Assembly: GCA_003695725.1 (NCBI GenBank)
Contig: RFHX01000173.1
Location: 1 to 13,650, forward strand
DNA length: 13,650 bases
Source: J061 sp003695725 [NCBI: Candidatus Schekmanbacteria bacterium]
GTDB taxonomy: Bacteria; Schekmanbacteria; GWA2-38-11
Reading direction: 5' to 3'
Part shown: positions 13,587-13,650 of the stretch, one piece after another
Numbering within the stretch: the stretch's first letter is position 1
How the letters are laid out: each line of letters starts with the position of its first letter
Translations under genes and position numbers: made by a program
Notes under the pieces: generated by a model
Seen by the model: only the letters and a program-made list of their open reading frames with translations
Database searches by the model: none
Told to the model about the DNA's origin: nothing

Positions 13587-13650
13587 TTACCTCTTGCCTT
13601 TACCCTTTCCTTTCTTCGACTTGGGCACTACATAGTAATAAGGATAGTAA
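13587..13650 (-). CDS. C-terminal end of a gene with a Tyr-rich, Lys/Gly-rich tail (partial)
   Basis: A minus-strand frame enters from the right edge and runs to a TAA at 13587-13589. The last 20 residues read YYPYYYVVPKSK followed by alternating Lys/Gly and a final Arg. A hairpin (13536-13542 with 13550-13556, 7 bp) lies beyond the stop and could help end the transcript, although no clear T-run follows. The ordered low-complexity tail suggests real coding sequence, perhaps a surface or RNA/polymer-binding protein, but too little is present to name it. Confidence 0.4.
   Translation of the reverse strand, partial: YYPYYYVVPKSKKGKGKGKR

Overview
The window is AT-rich, protein-dense DNA with eight complete genes and one gene fragment. 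It suggests a Gram-negative bacterium. A PEP-CTERM exosortase-sorted exoprotein, a lipobox-bearing lipoprotein and a secreted LamG protein point to an outer membrane and an exopolysaccharide programme. An acyl-CoA dehydrogenase and an FAD/CCG-type iron-sulfur oxidoreductase operon point to an anaerobic or respiratory metabolism of organic acids. A deltaproteobacterial-type, Nitrospirota-type or Schekmanbacteria-like candidate lineage would fit, but this is inference from gene content; no rRNA or other marker is present.

Left part, plus strand (1-4181). A gene for a PEP-CTERM exported protein sits behind a well-formed sigma-54 promoter and ends in a strong 20-bp stem terminator. It is followed by a two-gene unit: a secreted TPR protein, and a lipoprotein with an alkaline-phosphatase-superfamily (sulfatase-like) domain fused to TPRs. 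The two overlap by 8 bp. The sulfatase-like domain keeps its metal ligands but has threonine where true sulfatases carry the Cys/Ser that becomes formylglycine.

Middle, minus strand (4456-8829). A butyryl-CoA-dehydrogenase-type enzyme is transcribed from a recognisable sigma-70 promoter that has an inverted repeat in its spacer. Next to it, upstream of its promoter, is a gene-free stretch with a motif resembling REP/RAYT-type repeats. Beyond that are a small cupin gene and a large secreted protein with three LamG domains and a fibronectin-III-like C-terminus, 13 bp apart and probably co-transcribed.

Right part, minus strand (8862-13650). A compact operon of FAD oxidase, double-[4Fe-4S]/double-CCG iron-sulfur protein and second FAD oxidase has gaps of 27 and 19 bp, strong Shine-Dalgarno sequences, and an intrinsic terminator at its end. 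Its composition resembles glycolate/D-lactate oxidase complexes (GlcD/GlcE + GlcF), so it is probably one membrane-associated 2-hydroxyacid or alcohol dehydrogenase complex. Its leader region carries three separate inverted repeats, suggesting tight regulation. The window ends in the C-terminal codons of another minus-strand gene with a Tyr-rich, Lys/Gly-rich tail.

No tRNA, rRNA, CRISPR array or intact mobile element was seen.
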